This document shows, piece after piece, positions 29,311 through 39,503 of a stretch of 64,000 nt of DNA. Both the position numbers and the translations under genes were made by a program. The notes below the pieces were generated by a model. The model was not told where the DNA came from. It saw only the letters and a program-made list of their open reading frames with translations, and searched no databases. Numbering within the stretch: position 1 is the first letter of the stretch; each line of letters begins with the position of its first letter. Origin of the DNA: Peptostreptococcus sp. D1 (GTDB taxonomy: Bacteria; Bacillota; Clostridia; Peptostreptococcales; Peptostreptococcaceae); contig NZ_FONP01000001.1 in assembly GCF_900112955.1 (NCBI RefSeq), positions 434,001 through 498,000 of the forward strand. The letters are read 5' to 3'.

Positions 29311-31287
29311 TCACTTTAAATTCTTTTCCAAATCTATTATCTTATCTCTAAGCTGAGCTGCTTTTTCAAATTCCAAATTTTCGGCTGCCAGCATCATCTC
29401 TGACTTCAATACTATTATTAAATCTGAAATATCGGCTTGATTTTTAACCATTGAGATATCCATATTGCTGTATATTTCAACCTCTTCAGCAACCTTTGTC
29501 GCCTCTATACTATCCCTGACATCTTTTTTGATTGTCATCGGAACAATGCCATATTTTTCATTGTATGTCATCTGAATACTTCTACGTCTTTCAGTTTCAT
29601 CAATTGCTCTCTTCATAGAATCTGTTATCTTGTCAGCATACATTATTACCCTACCATTCGAATTTCTTGCAGCTCTACCGATGGTCTGGATCATCGAAGT
29701 TTCAGATCTTAAAAATCCTTCCTTATCGGCATCGAGTATCGCGACTAATGATACCTCAGGAATATCAAGACCCTCTCTAAGCAAATTTATTCCAACTAAT
29801 ACATCGAATTTTCCCAACCTCAAATCTCTTATTATCTCTGTTCTCTCCAAAGTAACGATATCTGAATGAAGGTATTTTACCTTAATCCCTAGCTCCAAAA
29901 GATAGTTCGTCAAGTCTTCACTCATCTTCTTAGTAAGTGTTGTTATCAGTACCCTTTCTCCTCTTTCAATATTTTTGTTTATCTCAACCACTAAATCGTC
30001 AATCTGATTTTCAACAGGTCTAACGCTAATTAACGGATCCAATAGTCCAGTAGGTCGTATAATCTGTTCAGCAAAAACTTCGGAATTCTGCATTTCGTAA
30101 GGTCCTGGTGTAGCTGTTGTAAATAATATTTGGTTTATATTTTCCTCAAATTCTTCAAAGCTCAACGGTCTATTATCATATGCAGATGGAAGTCTGAATC
30201 CATTGTCTATCAACGAAGTTTTCCTCGATCTATCGCCTGCATACATCCCTCTTACCTGTGGAATCGTAACATGAGATTCATCTACTATGATTAAAAAATC
30301 ATCAGGAAAGAAATCCATCAAGGTATATGGCCTCTCACCTACCGCTCTTCCAGTAATATGTCTAGAATAGTTCTCTATCCCTTGACAAAATCCAATTTCT
30401 CTAAGCATCTCAATGTCGTAGTTTGTTCTCTGTTCAATCCTCTGAGCCTCAAGTAGCTTATCATTGTCTTTGAAGAATTTAATCCTTTCTTCCAATTCGA
30501 TTTCTATCGACTTTATAGCCATTTCAACTCTCTCAGGAGTCGTTACGTAATGAGATGCAGGGAAAATAACAGCATGCTTTCTTTCTCCAGATACCTTATT
30601 TGTCAAATAGTCAATTTCCGTAATTCTATCAATCTCATCTCCAAAAAATTCAATTCTAATTGCTCTCTCGTCATTTCCAGCTGGAAAAATCTCCAACACA
30701 TCTCCTCTTACCCTAAAAGTACCTCTGACAAAATTTACATCATTTCTCTCATACTGTATTTCAACCAGTCGTTTGATTACATCGTCTCTGTCCTTTATCA
30801 TACCCGGTCTGAGTGATAGCATCAGTTCTTTATAGTCCTTTGGATCTCCCAAACCATAAATACACGAAACAGATGAAATAATTATTGTGTCTCTTCTCTC
30901 CAATATTGATGCAGTGGCTGAATGCCTCAGCTTATCTATTTCATCGTTTATGCTTGCATCTTTTTCTATATATGTATCACTGTGAGCTACATAAGCCTCC
31001 GGCTGATAATAGTCGTAATATGAAACGAAATATTCTACCGCATTGTTTGGAAAAAACTCCTTAAATTCGCTATACAGCTGTGCTGCAAGAGTTTTGTTGT
31101 GAGCCAGCACTAATGTTGGTTTATTAATGTTTTGAATTATATTTGCCATTGTAAAGGTTTTGCCCGAACCAGTAACACCAATCAAGGTCTGAAATTTCTT
31201 GCCGTTTTTAATAGACTCTGAAATTTTTCCAATAGCTTCAGGTTGGTCGCCAGTCGGCTTGAAATCAGAAACAAGATTAAACTCCAT
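29311..31287 (-). CDS. uvrB: Excinuclease ABC subunit B
   Basis: DNA-unwinding subunit of excision repair. 658 aa: helicase motif [14 protein letters not shown] near 40, beta-hairpin [11 protein letters not shown] near 92, motif [12 protein letters not shown] near 335, motif [12 protein letters not shown] near 535, and a C-terminal UVR motif ([10 protein letters not shown]) that binds UvrC. The start at 31287 follows TAGGAGGAAAA. First gene of the uvrB-nitroreductase-uvrA group. Confidence 0.97.
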   Translation of the reverse strand: MEFNLVSDFKPTGDQPEAIGKISESIKNGKKFQTLIGVTGSGKTFTMANIIQNINKPTLVLAHNKTLAAQLYSEFKEFFPNNAVEYFVSYYDYYQPEAYVAHSDTYIEKDASINDEIDKLRHSATASILERRDTIIISSVSCIYGLGDPKDYKELMLSLRPGMIKDRDDVIKRLVEIQYERNDVNFVRGTFRVRGDVLEIFPAGNDERAIRIEFFGDEIDRITEIDYLTNKVSGERKHAVIFPASHYVTTPERVEMAIKSIEIELEERIKFFKDNDKLLEAQRIEQRTNYDIEMLREIGFCQGIENYSRHITGRAVGERPYTLMDFFPDDFLIIVDESHVTIPQVRGMYAGDRSRKTSLIDNGFRLPSAYDNRPLSFEEFEENINQILFTTATPGPYEMQNSEVFAEQIIRPTGLLDPLISVRPVENQIDDLVVEINKNIERGERVLITTLTKKMSEDLTNYLLELGIKVKYLHSDIVTLERTEIIRDLRLGKFDVLVGINLLREGLDIPEVSLVAILDADKEGFLRSETSMIQTIGRAARNSNGRVIMYADKITDSMKRAIDETERRRSIQMTYNEKYGIVPMTIKKDVRDSIEATKVAEEVEIYSNMDISMVKNQADISDLIIVLKSEMMLAAENLEFEKAAQLRDKIIDLEKNLK

Positions 31288-31321
31288 TTTTCCTCCTATC
31301 CACATAAAATATATCATTTCT

Positions 31322-31433
31322 CCAAATGCGTTTGATATATTATTTTTTTAACTTCGCCAAATAAATTCGATAAATGTTAATCTTTTTTAAACTCTCCAAA
31401 TATATTCGACATATACTAATCCTTTTTAAAATA
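31322..31433 (-). repeat. Three imperfect 35-39-bp tandem repeats upstream of uvrB
   Basis: Units begin CCAAAT at 31322, 31357 and 31396 and share CCAAATNNNTTYGAYA, then a T-rich end. The third copy covers the last codons and stop of the upstream small gene, and the second carries the same FKKD-stop pattern, so it seems a duplicated gene tail. It fills the 128 bases between that gene and uvrB. Confidence 0.7.
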
Positions 31434-31811
31434 ATCGATAAACTTTGACACTACTCCAATTTTCTCTACAGAATCTATTACGAAATAGTATTCCTTACCC
31501 CAATCAGATTTTACATATAAATATTTATCCATTTCCTTGTCAACCAAATCAATTTCTTTTATATCTTCGTTAGGTATGTTTAGCTTTGTTATTTTTTTTG
31601 GCTTAACACCGTGCAAGCTGCTCTTGCTATATTCAGCATAAAAAGTTTTTTCAGTAAGAATTAAGGTATATAAATCTGGTATCATACCTGATGTCTTATT
31701 TTGTCCCAACAGACAATTTGCGACCATATTTGTTCCTTGGCTCTTTAAATCCAGCTTTCTTTTTGTTTCTAAATTGGCGATAACTTTTTCATCATTATAA
31801 AACTCTAACAT
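31416..31811 (-). CDS. Small protein of unknown function, PH-like
   Basis: A 131-aa soluble protein beginning MLEFYNDEKVIANLETKRK and ending IDYFKKD, with alternating short beta strands and a final helix. This layout suggests a bacterial PH-like fold, but I do not recognise a family. The ATG at 31811 follows AAAGGAGG. Divergent from the AI-2E-family gene; its 3' end merges into the repeats before uvrB. Confidence 0.75.
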   Translation of the reverse strand: MLEFYNDEKVIANLETKRKLDLKSQGTNMVANCLLGQNKTSGMIPDLYTLILTEKTFYAEYSKSSLHGVKPKKITKLNIPNEDIKEIDLVDKEMDKYLYVKSDWGKEYYFVIDSVEKIGVVSKFIDYFKKD

Positions 31812-32016
31812 ATAAAATCCTCCTTTGAAGCTTTTAGAATTACTACTGCACAACTCATTATAATAGCTTACTAATATTCTATCATATATTTTAAATATTG
31901 TATTTAATTTTTATCTAGGGTAAAATATATAATAATCAGTGTAAAAAAAACACTGAAAGCAAACGAGAACACACTCTATAAATATTTGAGTTTTGTATTT
32001 TGTAAAGGAAGAAATA

Positions 32017-33111
32017 ATGATTAAAAAAATTGATAAAAACATTTACAAATTAGTGATATTCATAGGAATCATACTAGCGCTTGTGGTGAAGCTAGATAAT
32101 GTCACAAAGCTACTGTCGAAGGTATTATCCGTATTTAGTCCTGTAATATTAGGTATAATACTCGCCTTTATTATAAGCATACTTGTCGACTTTTTAGAAA
32201 AAAGAATATTTACCGATAGAAAAATAAAAATTAAACCACAAATTAAAAGAGGACTAAGTATATTACTAGCACTTTTGTTGATTATTCTATTTGCAATTTT
32301 GGTTTCAAGATTGATAATACCTCAGCTAAAAAACTCCATTGTAATATTTTCGAAATCATTCCCTGATTTTATAAATGCAATTGAGAAAAGCTTGGCAAAT
32401 AATTTCAGCGAATTCACATCAGTAAGCAAGGAATTATCCAAATTAAATCTTGATGCAAAAGATATAGTTCAAAAACTGCTAAAAATAATCACCTCATGGA
32501 CTGGTAGCTTGGTATGGTTTTTGGGCTCTATATTTAACATTGCTACCAATCTCGTAATGGGAACAATTATTGCTCTATACATAGTTTCCAGCAAGGAAAA
32601 ATTAAAAAGTCAATTTGATAAGCTATTTAAGAAGGTTTTATCAGCATCTGTAATAGACAAAACTTACTATGTTCTTGACATAGCAAATGATACATTCAAA
32701 GCCTTCATTATCGGTCAATTTACAGAGGCAATAATACTTGGTACCCTTTGTACTATAGGACTGGTAATTCTTGGATTCCCGTATCCCACAATGATTGGTT
32801 CGGTTGTAGGATTAACTTCGTTACTTCCAATCGTTGGTGCATATATTGGAGGTGCTTTTGGATTCGTTATGATGCTAACAGTAAATCCTGTAAGAGCCGC
32901 CTTCTTTATATTGTTCTTAATAGTACTTCAACAAATTGAAGGAAATGTGATTTATCCTAAAGTCGTTGGAAATTCAGTCGGATTACCCGGACTTTGGGTA
33001 ATGGTCGCTATTGTCGTCGGAGGTGGACTTTTAGGAATAAACGGAATACTGTTTGGTCTACCTTTAGCAGCCACTGCATATAAAATTTTAAAAAATTATG
33101 TAAATAAATAA
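32017..33111 (+). CDS. AI-2E family transporter (UPF0118)
   Basis: A 364-aa membrane protein with about eight hydrophobic segments and the C-terminal signature GLPGLWVMVAIVVGGGLLG followed by GILFGLPLAA. Some members export autoinducer-2, others act as sodium/proton antiporters, so no substrate is assigned. ATG 32017 follows AAAGGAAG. Plus strand, facing away from the small unknown gene and converging on the aminotransferase. Confidence 0.88.
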   Translation: MIKKIDKNIYKLVIFIGIILALVVKLDNVTKLLSKVLSVFSPVILGIILAFIISILVDFLEKRIFTDRKIKIKPQIKRGLSILLALLLIILFAILVSRLIIPQLKNSIVIFSKSFPDFINAIEKSLANNFSEFTSVSKELSKLNLDAKDIVQKLLKIITSWTGSLVWFLGSIFNIATNLVMGTIIALYIVSSKEKLKSQFDKLFKKVLSASVIDKTYYVLDIANDTFKAFIIGQFTEAIILGTLCTIGLVILGFPYPTMIGSVVGLTSLLPIVGAYIGGAFGFVMMLTVNPVRAAFFILFLIVLQQIEGNVIYPKVVGNSVGLPGLWVMVAIVVGGGLLGINGILFGLPLAATAYKILKNYVNK

Positions 33112-33153
33112 GCTACATAAATACTGTTGAAAACATAAATATCTTCACACCTG

Positions 33154-33202
33154 CTAAAAAAACAAACACCATAGGATACCTCACTTGCCTATGGTGTTTG
33201 TT
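33154..33202 (-). terminator. Strong hairpin terminator, end of the fermentation cluster
   Basis: A perfect 15-bp repeat, AACAAACACCATAGG (33161-33175) and CCTATGGTGTTTGTT (33188-33202). On the minus strand it runs directly into seven T, so it should stop transcripts from the aminotransferase side, 300 bases past that gene. On the plus strand there is no T run. The remaining 33203-33500 is AT-rich with no recognisable content. Confidence 0.82.
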
Positions 33203-33500
33203 CGTGAGCTACAAAACAGCTCCTTGGGTTATAAATTAATTTTTTTGATTTTCAAATTGATTTTGTTTTTGTTGTTGTAAAATAAATTTTACATTTTTGC
33301 ATTACAATATTTTGTGTTTTTAATACTATTTTTTTCTATATTTTATATAATTAATCTCTAAATTATCCACCATATACTATTTTTATTCCTTACTTGATTG
33401 CATTTTGATAGCTTTTTATCATTTACTATGCACATTCCAAACAATATACTAGTAAAAATCTGAGACTAATCGCATGTAATTCTTCTTATTAAAATATAAA

Positions 33501-34685
33501 TTACTTGTATTCTGCCATCAACTTTTCAAATACTGCAAGTGATTTTTCACACTTTTCAGTTTCAACGCAATATGATAATCTCATATGTGCTTTTGATCCA
33601 AATCCTGTTCCCGGAACAACTAGCATATCATAAGCTTTTGCCTTTTCAGAGAATTTTTCTGAATCACCATCTGGAGCCTCTATGAATAGATAGAATGCAC
33701 CTGCTGGCTTGGCAACCTTGTATCCTAACTTAGTAAGACCATCATACAATAAATCTCTGTTCTTTTTATAAACTGTCAGGTCAGGATCAACATCCACACA
33801 TCTTTCAATTACCATCTGGAATAGCGTTGGAGCACAAACGTATCCCAACACTCTCGCAGCACCAGCGACAGCCGCCATAACCATTTTATCTTCCACTTTG
33901 TTTGGAACAAGAACATATCCTATACGTTCACCTGGAAGTGACAAGGATTTTGACCAAGAATAACAAACTACTGTGTTCTCGTACATATTTGGGATAAATG
34001 GAACTTCTAGACCATCTATCAATACTAATTCTCTGTATGGTTCATCAGTAATTAGGTAGATAGGATGTCCGTATTCCTTAGATTTTTCAACTAGCAATGC
34101 ACAAAGCTGTTCAACCTCTTCCTTAGTGTATATAACACCTGATGGGTTATTAGGTGAGTTAACTATAATAGCCTTTGTGTTCGGAGTTAATGCTTCTCTA
34201 ATTCCTTCAACATTCAACTGCATATCATCTTTGCAAGGAACTAAAACTTGCTTTGCTCCGTGCCCTTCGATCCATACTGTATATTCAGGGAAGAAAGGTG
34301 CCAATACCATTATTTCATCATCATTAGAAGCTATTAAAGCCTTGAAAACGATATTTAGTGAAGCAGCTGCACCACAAGTCATCAACAGATTATCCTTTGT
34401 GTAGTCTGTTCCAAATCTCTTATTTAAATTATTTGCAATTGCAGTTCTACAAGCGTCATGTCCAGCACCTGAGCTATAGCTGTGATAAACTTTTGGTTCA
34501 TTATTTTTAATTATATCTGCTATTGCATCCTGAACTTCCTTTGGAGCTGGGACACTTGGATTACCCAAACTGAAATCTAATACATTTTCAGCACCAACTA
34601 CTGCAGCTCTAGCTGCACCAAAAGCAGCTAATTCTCTGATAACAGACTTAGCTGTACCTAATTTAATCATGTCCTGTGAAACCAT
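33501..34685 (-). CDS. Class I/II aminotransferase, pyridoxal-phosphate dependent
   Basis: A 394-aa fold-type I aminotransferase. PLP lysine about Lys246 in SWSKSLSLPGERIGY; other family residues in NSPNNPSG and ITDEPYR; C-terminal arginine region HMRLSYC. It most likely converts a branched-chain or aromatic amino acid to its 2-oxo acid, the first step of the reductive branch encoded upstream; substrate inferred. Start at 34685 after GGGAGG. Follows brnQ after a 242-base gap that contains a hairpin. Confidence 0.87.
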   Translation of the reverse strand: MVSQDMIKLGTAKSVIRELAAFGAARAAVVGAENVLDFSLGNPSVPAPKEVQDAIADIIKNNEPKVYHSYSSGAGHDACRTAIANNLNKRFGTDYTKDNLLMTCGAAASLNIVFKALIASNDDEIMVLAPFFPEYTVWIEGHGAKQVLVPCKDDMQLNVEGIREALTPNTKAIIVNSPNNPSGVIYTKEEVEQLCALLVEKSKEYGHPIYLITDEPYRELVLIDGLEVPFIPNMYENTVVCYSWSKSLSLPGERIGYVLVPNKVEDKMVMAAVAGAARVLGYVCAPTLFQMVIERCVDVDPDLTVYKKNRDLLYDGLTKLGYKVAKPAGAFYLFIEAPDGDSEKFSEKAKAYDMLVVPGTGFGSKAHMRLSYCVETEKCEKSLAVFEKLMAEYK

Positions 34686-34727
34686 TTTTACTACCTCCCA
34701 TACCATAAAACATTTTTTATGACGCCC

Positions 34728-34762
34728 TAACAATCCCCATTTTAAGGATGGGGACGTTAAGT
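34728..34762 (-). other. Strong RNA hairpin in the aminotransferase leader
   Basis: On the minus strand CTTAAC-GT-CCCCAT pairs with ATGGGG-ATT-GTTAGG across CCTTAAA. It lies about 45 bases upstream of the start codon. There is no U-run after it, so it is not a typical terminator. It could be a leader attenuator, an mRNA-stability element, or a relic of an IS200/IS605-type end, which also carry such hairpins. No transposase is nearby. Confidence 0.55.
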
Positions 34763-34927
34763 CGTATCATTTATTTACTACCTAAAGGGTAATCATTTCA
34801 ATTTATATATCTTTATTTCCTTTGTAATCTCAAATCGTAGTCTGAAATTTTCTAAAAACACGACTTGTTCATTACAAATATTATTCAATTTACTTATGTT
34901 TAATATTTATCGAATTACCTTGTAATA

Positions 34928-36253
34928 TTATTCTAGTGGATCGTTTATTGTCTTTCCAACTTTTCCAACCATACTTATCAATGTTAGAGCGATTGAGCAT
35001 ACTACAGCTGGTAATAACCATTCAAATCCAAACTGTCCTAGTGGAAGTGCTCTTAAAGAATCTGCTGCACCCTGTAACAATGTGCCACCTCTCATCACTG
35101 AAGCAAGGTTGATACTTTCAACTAATGCAACAGCAAATGCACCTATAACAGCACCTGTGTAAGTCCAGTTGTACTTAATCTTGTCATCAAATATAGACAT
35201 GATGATAAGAACTATGTAAACAGGATATATTGCTGATAATATTGGAACAGCAATTGCTATCAATCCACTAACACCTATCAATGACAATGCTAATGCTATA
35301 GCAATACAAACATACACTACATTCTTATACTTTAGTTTACCATTTGAAACTGTTTCAAAATAGTTACCACATGTAGAAGAAAGACCTGATGATGTAGTCA
35401 AGCATGCCAATGCAACAGCAACACCCATAAATACCTTACCTACATTACCAAGCATCAATTCAACCATACCGATTAGAATTGCAGTTCTTTCACTGTCGGC
35501 GTTAAAGTGACCACCTACAGTAGCACCTGCATAAGTCAATCCACCATAAACAAGAGCCAATAGTATGAAAGAAACTATACCAATTTGAACACTCGCTTTA
35601 AATTGTACTTCTTTATCTGTATATCCACGTCTAATCAAATCTGTTATAACTATACCTGCCATCAATGGAGATCCCAACGCATCCATAGTCTGATATCCTT
35701 CAGAGAAACCTCTTGTAAATAATCCAGTTGCTTCTGTAGTTACCTTTGCATCTGGAGGATTGACAATTGCTATAATTACGATTAAAGTAAGTATTACAAT
35801 CAATGCAGGAGTAAGGTATTTACCTATAACATCTATAACCTTACCAGGATTCAGGGTTATGTATAATGTGATTGCAAAGAATATTATACAAGTTACCCAG
35901 TTAGGAACACTTGGGAACAATGGAGCTACAAATATTTCATGTGTTGTTGCTCCAGTTCTAGGAACCGCAAAGAAAGGTCCGATTGTCAAAATTGCTACCG
36001 TACCAATAAACTTAGAAAACTTTGGACTAACTCTTTTTCCTAGATCATCAGCTCTACCACCCAACTTAGCAGTTACAATAACACCAAGTATTGGAAGAAC
36101 AGGATCTGAAAGCAAGAAAGCAAACATAGCAATATACCATCTATCCCCAGCTACTATACCAAGATATGGAGGGAATATTAGGTTACCTGCACCAAAGAAA
36201 ATTGCAAATAATGCAAAACCACAAATGATTACGTCTTTTCTCTTAATTTCCAT
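34928..36253 (-). CDS. brnQ: Branched-chain amino-acid carrier (LIVCS family)
   Basis: A 441-aa sodium-coupled importer with about 12 helices. Family motifs: FALFAIFFGAGNLIFPPYLG near the N terminus and TCGNYFETVSNGKL near residue 305. Imports leucine, isoleucine or valine. It sits between the 2-hydroxyacid dehydrogenase and the aminotransferase, which suggests it feeds the reductive branch. ATG after AAAGGTG, 48 bases past the dehydrogenase stop. Confidence 0.93.
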   Translation of the reverse strand: MEIKRKDVIICGFALFAIFFGAGNLIFPPYLGIVAGDRWYIAMFAFLLSDPVLPILGVIVTAKLGGRADDLGKRVSPKFSKFIGTVAILTIGPFFAVPRTGATTHEIFVAPLFPSVPNWVTCIIFFAITLYITLNPGKVIDVIGKYLTPALIVILTLIVIIAIVNPPDAKVTTEATGLFTRGFSEGYQTMDALGSPLMAGIVITDLIRRGYTDKEVQFKASVQIGIVSFILLALVYGGLTYAGATVGGHFNADSERTAILIGMVELMLGNVGKVFMGVAVALACLTTSSGLSSTCGNYFETVSNGKLKYKNVVYVCIAIALALSLIGVSGLIAIAVPILSAIYPVYIVLIIMSIFDDKIKYNWTYTGAVIGAFAVALVESINLASVMRGGTLLQGAADSLRALPLGQFGFEWLLPAVVCSIALTLISMVGKVGKTINDPLE

Positions 36254-36301
36254 ACTAATTCACCTTTTTCTTTAAAATATTCAGCTTTAAGCTGTGTGAT
36301 T

Positions 36302-37294
36302 TTACAGACCATTAACTACATTGTTTGGTCTTTCGCCATTCATTACCTTAACCATATCAGAATAAGACCATTCAGACATTCTAATAAACGCATCATCAGT
36401 TGTTCCAGCTATATGAGGAGTTATAGAAAGTCTAGCCTTACCAGCCTCAGTTAGGTTGAATAATGGATGATCTGCTGTTGGTGGTTCAGGAGCGATAACG
36501 TCAAGTCCTGCAAAAATTCTACCGTTGTTTAGTGCTTCAGCCAAATCTTCGTTATTTACGATTTCACCTCTTGCTACATTAATAATAATCGCATCCTTCT
36601 TCATCATTTCTATAGTTTCTTTACGTACCATATCTCTTGTGGAATCAAGAACAGGAACATGGTATGAAATGATGTCACAATTTTTAAGAATTTCTTCATA
36701 TGTGCAGAATGTCAAATCGTTTTCCAGCTCATATTCTTCTGTAGCTCTGAAAACATCATAGTACATTATTTTGCATCCAAAAGCCTTTAGCATCCTTACT
36801 GCAGCCTTACCAATTGCACCCAAACCAACAAGTCCAATAACTCTTGAACCCAATTCGTTTTGACCTTTTACCTGATATTCTCTGAAGCTTTCATTAAATC
36901 CATCAACACCTCTAGCCTTGATTTTAGCATCTGCCTCAGGTATTCTTCTCAAACAGCTGATCATATGCCCTACAGCAAGCTCTGCAACTGGAGCAGCATT
37001 TACAGCTCTGTTATTACAAACATAGATACCTTTTTCTTTGGCAGCCTCCAAATCGATCTTATCAAAGCCAACTCCTAATGAATGAATTAATTTACAGTTG
37101 TCAAGCTGCTCGATAACTCCTCTTCTGAAATAGTCAACTGGTCCACAGAAAACTATATCAGCATCTTTACACTGCTCAACTAATTCTTCATCAGAACAAG
37201 GATAGTTGATGTATTTGAAATCCCAGCCTGCTGGTTTTTCAACACCAAATCTTTCAATAATGTTCTTATTGCATGTAACTCTAACCTTTACCAT
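36302..37294 (-). CDS. ldhA: D-isomer-specific 2-hydroxyacid dehydrogenase
   Basis: Reduces a 2-oxo acid (probably 2-oxoisocaproate) to the D-2-hydroxy acid with NADH. 330 aa: Rossmann motif GLVGLGAIGKAAVRML near 155, catalytic Arg in NVARGEIVN, Glu in APEPP and His in ITPHIAGTT. Gene symbol follows the C. difficile leucine pathway by context, not proven. ATG after AAGGAGGAAGGAAA. Own candidate promoter in the 340-base gap before it. Confidence 0.88.
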   Translation of the reverse strand: MVKVRVTCNKNIIERFGVEKPAGWDFKYINYPCSDEELVEQCKDADIVFCGPVDYFRRGVIEQLDNCKLIHSLGVGFDKIDLEAAKEKGIYVCNNRAVNAAPVAELAVGHMISCLRRIPEADAKIKARGVDGFNESFREYQVKGQNELGSRVIGLVGLGAIGKAAVRMLKAFGCKIMYYDVFRATEEYELENDLTFCTYEEILKNCDIISYHVPVLDSTRDMVRKETIEMMKKDAIIINVARGEIVNNEDLAEALNNGRIFAGLDVIAPEPPTADHPLFNLTEAGKARLSITPHIAGTTDDAFIRMSEWSYSDMVKVMNGERPNNVVNGL

Positions 37295-37445
37295 TTTCCT
37301 TCCTCCTTAGATATATTTGTTATTTAATTAACTCTTTTTTTTAAAAAAATAGCAGAAAATAATTTTTTAAATTATCAGTTAATTAATTTGCAAATAGAGT
37401 CTCATAAATAACTAATAAAATACTATAATTCCTTAAAATGTAGTT

Positions 37446-37486
37446 ATATATCTAGGAATTTCAACAGTCATCCTAGATATATTATA
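37446..37486 (-). promoter_or_regulatory. Promoter -10 with overlapping 12-bp dyad before ldhA
   Basis: Minus strand TATAAT (37486-37481) merges into a perfect dyad, ATATATCTAGGA and TCCTAGATATAT (37446-37457, 37471-37482), with a 13-base spacer. A -35 is weak (TAGAAA at 17 bases). The dyad would cover the start site, fitting an operator or a 5'-end hairpin. The rest of the gap 37295-37634 is AT-rich without a gene. Confidence 0.5.
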
Positions 37487-37634
37487 CTACATTATTTCAG
37501 TCTTTTCTATGAATTATTAAAATAAAATGAATGTTTTTATTAATTTAAACAATTTAATAATAAATTAATACAAACTACACTTTTTGTTGAGATATTTCTC
37601 CATTAATAAGTCAACAAACGGTAATTAATTCATC

Positions 37635-38642
37635 TTATATATCTTTCTTTGACTCGTTTATTGCTTTAACCTTTTCAATAACAAGCGGTATTATCTTATG
37701 AACATCACCTACGATTCCAAGATCTGCCACACCAAATATTGGAGCATGAGTATCTTTGTTTATCGCAATGATAAATTCAGAATCTTCCATACCAGCTAAG
37801 TGCTGAATAGCTCCTGATATACCACAAGCCATATACAAGTCCGGTCTAACTGTCTTACCAGTCTGTCCTACCTGTCTTTCTCTTCCTATCCAACCTGCAT
37901 CAACGTTTGCTCTTGAAGAAGTAACTAATCCACCCAATTCATCAGCAAGCACTTTTAATACATCGAAATATTCTGCACTACCAATACCTCTACCACCTGA
38001 TACCAATACCTTTGATTCAGTTATATCAACCTTTGCATGAGTAGATTTTACAACCTCTCTTATCGTAATATTCATATCCTCTGGCACGAAATCAACTTTG
38101 AATTCTTCAACTTCACCAGTTCTTGAAGAATCCTTTGGTAAAGCCTGCATAACCCCAGGTCTAACTGTTGCCATCTGTGGCTTATGCTCTTTACAAATGA
38201 TAGTAGCCATTATGTTTCCACCAAATGCTGGTCTAGTCATCAATAACAATTTAGTTTCTGGATCTATTTCCAGCTTTGTACAGTCAGCAGTAAGACCAGT
38301 GTGCACTCTTGCAGAAACTCTTGGAGCCAAATCTCTACCAATTGAAGTAGCTCCGTAAAGAACTATTTCAGGATTTTTGGCTTCTATTATTGCATTTAAT
38401 GCCTTTGTATATGGTTCAGTTGCATATACTCCTAGCATTGGATCCTCAACATAAATAACTTTTTCTGCTCCATGTTGAATTAATGTATCTGCTAACCCCT
38501 TAACTTTATCTCCTAGTAATACTGCAACTACTTTCTGATCTAAATCTGCAGCTAGCTTTGTTGCAATACCAATTAGCTCGATGCCTACTTTTTGTACGAC
38601 ACCGTCTACCTGTTCAACTACTACATATATATCTCTGTTCAT
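37635..38642 (-). CDS. etfA: Electron-transfer flavoprotein, alpha subunit
   Basis: 335 aa. N-terminal nucleotide-binding fold and C-terminal FAD domain with SGGRGIGSAEYF near 210 and the FAD motif VGQTGKTVRPDLYMACGISG. Pairs with EtfB to move electrons from NADH to the acyl-CoA dehydrogenase and, in related fermenters, to ferredoxin by bifurcation. Next to etfB and acdB, typical of bifurcating Etf systems. Confidence 0.95.
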   Translation of the reverse strand: MNRDIYVVVEQVDGVVQKVGIELIGIATKLAADLDQKVVAVLLGDKVKGLADTLIQHGAEKVIYVEDPMLGVYATEPYTKALNAIIEAKNPEIVLYGATSIGRDLAPRVSARVHTGLTADCTKLEIDPETKLLLMTRPAFGGNIMATIICKEHKPQMATVRPGVMQALPKDSSRTGEVEEFKVDFVPEDMNITIREVVKSTHAKVDITESKVLVSGGRGIGSAEYFDVLKVLADELGGLVTSSRANVDAGWIGRERQVGQTGKTVRPDLYMACGISGAIQHLAGMEDSEFIIAINKDTHAPIFGVADLGIVGDVHKIIPLVIEKVKAINESKKDI

Positions 38643-38695
38643 TAGGTAATCTTCCTTTCAATTATTCTATATTAATTTCTAAAATTCACAGTAAT

Positions 38696-39487
38696 TTATA
38701 TAAAGAACTTTTCTTGAAGCTTTGCAACTATTGCATCAGCAGCTTCTTCTGGAGTCAGTCCTTCCATTTTTATACCCTGGCCTTTAGCTTGCTTAGTGAA
38801 TGATCTCTTAACGTTTGTAGGAGAACCCTTTAAACCTATGTTAGATATATCCAGCTTGTCTTCTATATCCTTTAATCCCCAAACCTTGATATCTTTCTTG
38901 TAAGCATTAAATATTCCACCTATAGACATATATCTAGGAGTTATTTCTTCACTTAATGTTGTAATTAGGCAAGGAGGCTTGATTTCGATTATATGATATC
39001 TATCTTCAAACTGTCTCTTAACTATAAACTTACCATCTTCTACACGTAATTCTTCGCAGTAAGAAATCTGAGGTATCTGAAGATGTTCAGCTATCTGTGG
39101 TCCAACCTGTGCAGTATCACCATCTATAGCCTGTCTTCCCGCTATAATTATATCATACTCAAGTTTTCTCAAAGCCCCAGCTATTGTTGAAGAAGTAGCC
39201 CATGTATCAGCTCCACCGAACGCTCTATCAGAAATTAATATTCCATCGTCACAACCCATTGCCAAAGCTTCTCTCAATGCAACTTCCGCCTGAGGTGGTC
39301 CCATTGACACAACTGTCAATGTACTTCCTGGAACTGATTCCTTTATCTGAAGTGCCAATTCAATACCAGCTTTGTCATCAGGGTTTATGATACTTGGCAC
39401 ACCATCACGAATAAGTGTATTTTTAACAGGGTCAAGTTTTACCTCTGTTGTATCTGGTACTTGCTTAATGCAAACTACAATTTTCAT
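38696..39487 (-). CDS. etfB: Electron-transfer flavoprotein, beta subunit
   Basis: 263 aa with the EtfB signature: MKIVVCIKQVPDTTEV, then PDDKAGIELALQI near 37 and IIAGRQAIDGDTAQVGPQIA near 120, the latter close to the beta flavin. ATG after GGGGAGGTAAAAA. 16 bases from acdB and 53 from etfA, so one transcript. Confidence 0.95.
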   Translation of the reverse strand: MKIVVCIKQVPDTTEVKLDPVKNTLIRDGVPSIINPDDKAGIELALQIKESVPGSTLTVVSMGPPQAEVALREALAMGCDDGILISDRAFGGADTWATSSTIAGALRKLEYDIIIAGRQAIDGDTAQVGPQIAEHLQIPQISYCEELRVEDGKFIVKRQFEDRYHIIEIKPPCLITTLSEEITPRYMSIGGIFNAYKKDIKVWGLKDIEDKLDISNIGLKGSPTNVKRSFTKQAKGQGIKMEGLTPEEAADAIVAKLQEKFFI

Positions 39488-39503
39488 CTATTTTTACCTC
39501 CCC

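Noticed and set aside
31322-31340. LexA (SOS) box before uvrB.
   Set aside because: The near-palindromes there do not match CGAAC-N4-GTTCG; no clear SOS box was found.
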